DNA of 6,929 bases from Geothrix sp. (lineage in GTDB: Bacteria; Acidobacteriota; Holophagae; Holophagales; Holophagaceae): NCBI GenBank assembly GCA_023701165.1, contig JAMPXL010000048.1, positions 1 through 6,929 of the forward strand, in the 5' to 3' direction. The notes under the pieces were generated by a model. That model made no database searches, was not told the origin of the DNA, and saw nothing but the letters and a program-made list of their open reading frames with translations. Positions 5,138 through 6,929 of this stretch are shown in pieces. The position numbers and the translations under genes are program-made. Position 1 is the stretch's first letter. Every line of letters begins with the position of its first letter.

Positions 5138-6929
5138 TTGGGGCTCCAGGTATGGCGGATCTCCCCCGAGGGGTTGAGGCCGGCGCTGCCGCCCTTGCTG
5201 GCGCCCAGCTGGAGGATGAGGCCGCCGAAGCGCCACTCCACCTGGCCGGAGGTGATGCTCAGCTCGCCGCTCTTCTTGTGGGACACCACGAAGGCGCTGC
5301 GCTGCCCCAGGAGGCTGACGCTCTTGCCCAGGGTGACCTCAGTCTCCGTGGTGCCCAGGCTGGTGGTGCGCACGGCCACGTTCACGCGATCCAGGCCCAG
5401 GGTGCGGCGCAGCTGCTCCTGGAAGGGCGCGAAGGCCAGGGTGGAGATGAGGCCCGACCCCGCGCTGGCCAGGCCGGAGGTGATGGCGCCCTGGGTGGCG
5501 CCGGAGGAGGCGCCCGCGGTGCCCACGCTGGCCACGTTCCCGGGGTTGATGAGGATGGCCACGATCTCATCCTGGCGCAGGCTGGGCGTGGATGTGGGCA
5601 CGATGGACAGGTTGCTCAGCGTGCCGCGGATGTCCAGGTTCACCGTGTAGCCGGGAATGGAGCTGACGCTGCCCTGGAGGTTGATGCGGGGGTCCAGGGG
5701 CCGGAGTTCCGAAAAGTCCAGCGACCCCTGGTTCACCACCCTGTCGCCCGCCGGGAAGATGTTGGTGACGCGGCCGCCGGGCTGGACGAGCATGGTGCCC
5801 TTGGGCACGGGATGGGCGAGGGTGCCCAGTACCTGGAAGGGCCCGTCGGGCCGGCCCTCCAGCTTCAGCAGGTTGGTGTCGAAGCTCCAGGGGCTGCGGA
5901 GGTCCAGGTCCAGGTCCAGGTGGATGCGGTCCAGGGGATCGTCCAGATCCAGGCCCGTGAGGCCGCCGCTGTCGTTGAGGGCGCTGCGGAGGATGAGGTC
6001 GGCCAGCTTCACCTCGCTCTGATAGCTCAGGCGGTCGGCCCGGAGGCGGCCCCGGAGCAGACCGCCGTCCTGGTCTCCTTCCAGGGTGGCCCGCAAGGTG
6101 CCCTGGAGATCCAACCCGTCCGGCACATCGCGGAGCTGGAAATTGGCCAGGGAGGCCTTCAGTGCGTAGGTATCCAGGCCTCCCAGCCGCCAGGTGAGGC
6201 CGCCGGATACCTGGAGGTCGCCGTGGGCGAGGGTGCCCCGGAGGGGCCTGTCGGCGGGCAGGGAGATGCCGCGGTCCTTGAAGACGACTTGGGCCTGGAG
6301 GTCCTCGACGCCCTGGTAGCCCCGCAGGTTCAGCTGCCCCTTCTCGAGGGAGAGCCACCCATCCAGCAGGGGCTCTGGATAGGTCCCGTGGGCCATCACA
6401 TTGAAGCGGCTCGTCCCCTGGATCCTGACCTCGGAAAGGAGGTTGTATTCGTCCACCTCCAGCACGCGGTCGAAGATGGTCTTGAGGTGGGCCAGGTTCG
6501 CGGTTCCCTCGGCATGGAGCCCCAGGGGCGCCGAGGCTGAAAAGGGCAGGGTGCCGGAAAGGCGCAGTCGGGCCGCCTGGGCGGCGGCGGCGGTCGCGGG
6601 TTCCCGGGCGCCGCCCTCCAGGGTGATGTCCACCTCGGCGCCGCTGGCAGAGCCCCGGAGTGCGGAAGGCTGGGCCTGGTGCAGCTCGAAGGCGTTGAAC
6701 TGGGCCGCCAGGCGGTTCAGGGAACCGGTCCAGTGGAGCCCCCCGCTGCTCCAGCGGCCCTGGGCGGAGGCCTCCAGGGCCAGGTCCTCCAGCAGGTCCT
6801 CCGTCAGGCTGCGGGCCAGGCTTTCGGTGTGGGCGCTGTCCGGGGAAATGGTCAGTGAAAGCTGGCCCGCCAGATCGGGTCCATCCTGCTGGACGCGGGC
6901 CTCGATCAGGGGCCGGGCCATGCCTTCGA
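5134..6929 (-). CDS. tamB: TamB/DUF490 translocation-and-assembly family protein, C-terminal part
   Basis: The frame is open to the right edge, so the gene is cut; 597 complete codons remain. TamB proteins are usually well over 1,000 residues, so the N-terminal anchor and much of the repeat region are missing; the in-frame ATG at 6921 is not the true start. TamB is an inner-membrane-anchored periplasmic bridge protein implicated in outer-membrane protein assembly and lipid transport. The fragment is rich in short alternating hydrophobic strands (for example LDLDLDL, LSLEKGQLNL, LQGTLRATLEG), as expected for its long beta-groove. From about residue 370 come the diagnostic C-terminal elements: GSLDFSELRPLDPRINLQG, a 'DIRGTLSNLSIVPTS.PSL' strand pair, DEIVAILINPG, a Gly/Ala/Ser-rich stretch, then LGKSVSLL and the final strands ending IRHTWSPK. 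Assignment to the family is firm; use of the symbol is by homology. Confidence 0.88.
   Translation of the reverse strand, partial: EGMARPLIEARVQQDGPDLAGQLSLTISPDSAHTESLARSLTEDLLEDLALEASAQGRWSSGGLHWTGSLNRLAAQFNAFELHQAQPSALRGSASGAEVDITLEGGAREPATAAAAQAARLRLSGTLPFSASAPLGLHAEGTANLAHLKTIFDRVLEVDEYNLLSEVRIQGTSRFNVMAHGTYPEPLLDGWLSLEKGQLNLRGYQGVEDLQAQVVFKDRGISLPADRPLRGTLAHGDLQVSGGLTWRLGGLDTYALKASLANFQLRDVPDGLDLQGTLRATLEGDQDGGLLRGRLRADRLSYQSEVKLADLILRSALNDSGGLTGLDLDDPLDRIHLDLDLDLRSPWSFDTNLLKLEGRPDGPFQVLGTLAHPVPKGTMLVQPGGRVTNIFPAGDRVVNQGSLDFSELRPLDPRINLQGSVSSIPGYTVNLDIRGTLSNLSIVPTSTPSLRQDEIVAILINPGNVASVGTAGASSGATQGAITSGLASAGSGLISTLAFAPFQEQLRRTLGLDRVNVAVRTTSLGTTETEVTLGKSVSLLGQRSAFVVSHKKSGELSITSGQVEWRFGGLILQLGASKGGSAGLNPSGEIRHTWSPK
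5901..5921. repeat. Hexanucleotide tandem repeat (GGTCCA)3.5 in the tamB-like gene
   Basis: Three and a half exact GGTCCA units lie in frame within the tamB-like gene and encode alternating Leu-Asp (LDLDLDL). Gain or loss of a unit would change the protein by two residues without a frameshift, so length polymorphism would be tolerated. The alternation also suits a beta-strand of the TamB groove. Confidence 0.8.

Noticed and set aside
5152..6540. A 462-codon open frame on the plus strand opposite the tamB-like gene
   Set aside because: The product is biased (Gly, Ala, Val, Gln, Glu, His) and lacks motifs, while the minus strand encodes recognisable TamB elements.

Overview
This is a GC-rich bacterial chromosomal window with a strong preference for G or C at third codon positions, carrying mostly housekeeping genes. 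A TamB-type envelope protein implies a two-membrane (diderm) cell. Overall codon style and gene content would fit an Acidobacteriota of the Holophaga/Geothrix type, but that is a weak inference. I see no RNA genes, CRISPR array, insertion sequence or phage material.

Layout. (1) 1-1730, plus strand: the C-terminal half of ferrochelatase (hemH), overlapping by 4 bases a protoporphyrinogen/coproporphyrinogen oxidase (hemG/hemY type). Together they form the end of a heme-biosynthesis operon. (2) 1731-2264, plus strand: a short intergenic region with a plausible sigma70-type promoter whose spacer holds a 14-bp perfect palindrome, then a small secreted DUF2914-like protein. (3) 2265-3242, plus strand: an AT-rich promoter island almost touching the start codon of a radical SAM protein of the SplB-like (Rv2578c/PA0069) group. 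Its C-terminus carries a sliding-clamp-binding-like pentapeptide. (4) 3243-4884, plus strand: dnaX, the clamp-loader ATPase, whose Shine-Dalgarno (SD) sequence and start codon are buried in an 11-pair hairpin. (5) 4885-6929, minus strand: moaD, the small molybdopterin synthase subunit, which meets dnaX stop codon to stop codon with no gap. Upstream of it on the same strand is the C-terminal part of a TamB/DUF490 protein that runs off the right edge.

How the genes relate. The heme pair acts on consecutive steps of one pathway. The radical SAM gene and dnaX are co-directional, 37 bases apart, and could be cotranscribed; the clamp-motif-like tail hints at a DNA-replication or repair link. moaD follows tamB by 27 bases and probably shares its transcript, with no evident functional connection. 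No clearly novel multi-gene system is visible. The most interesting signals are regulatory: the dnaX start hairpin, the palindrome inside the DUF2914 promoter, and the probable leaderless radical SAM transcript. The clamp-binding-like tail is the fourth point of interest.
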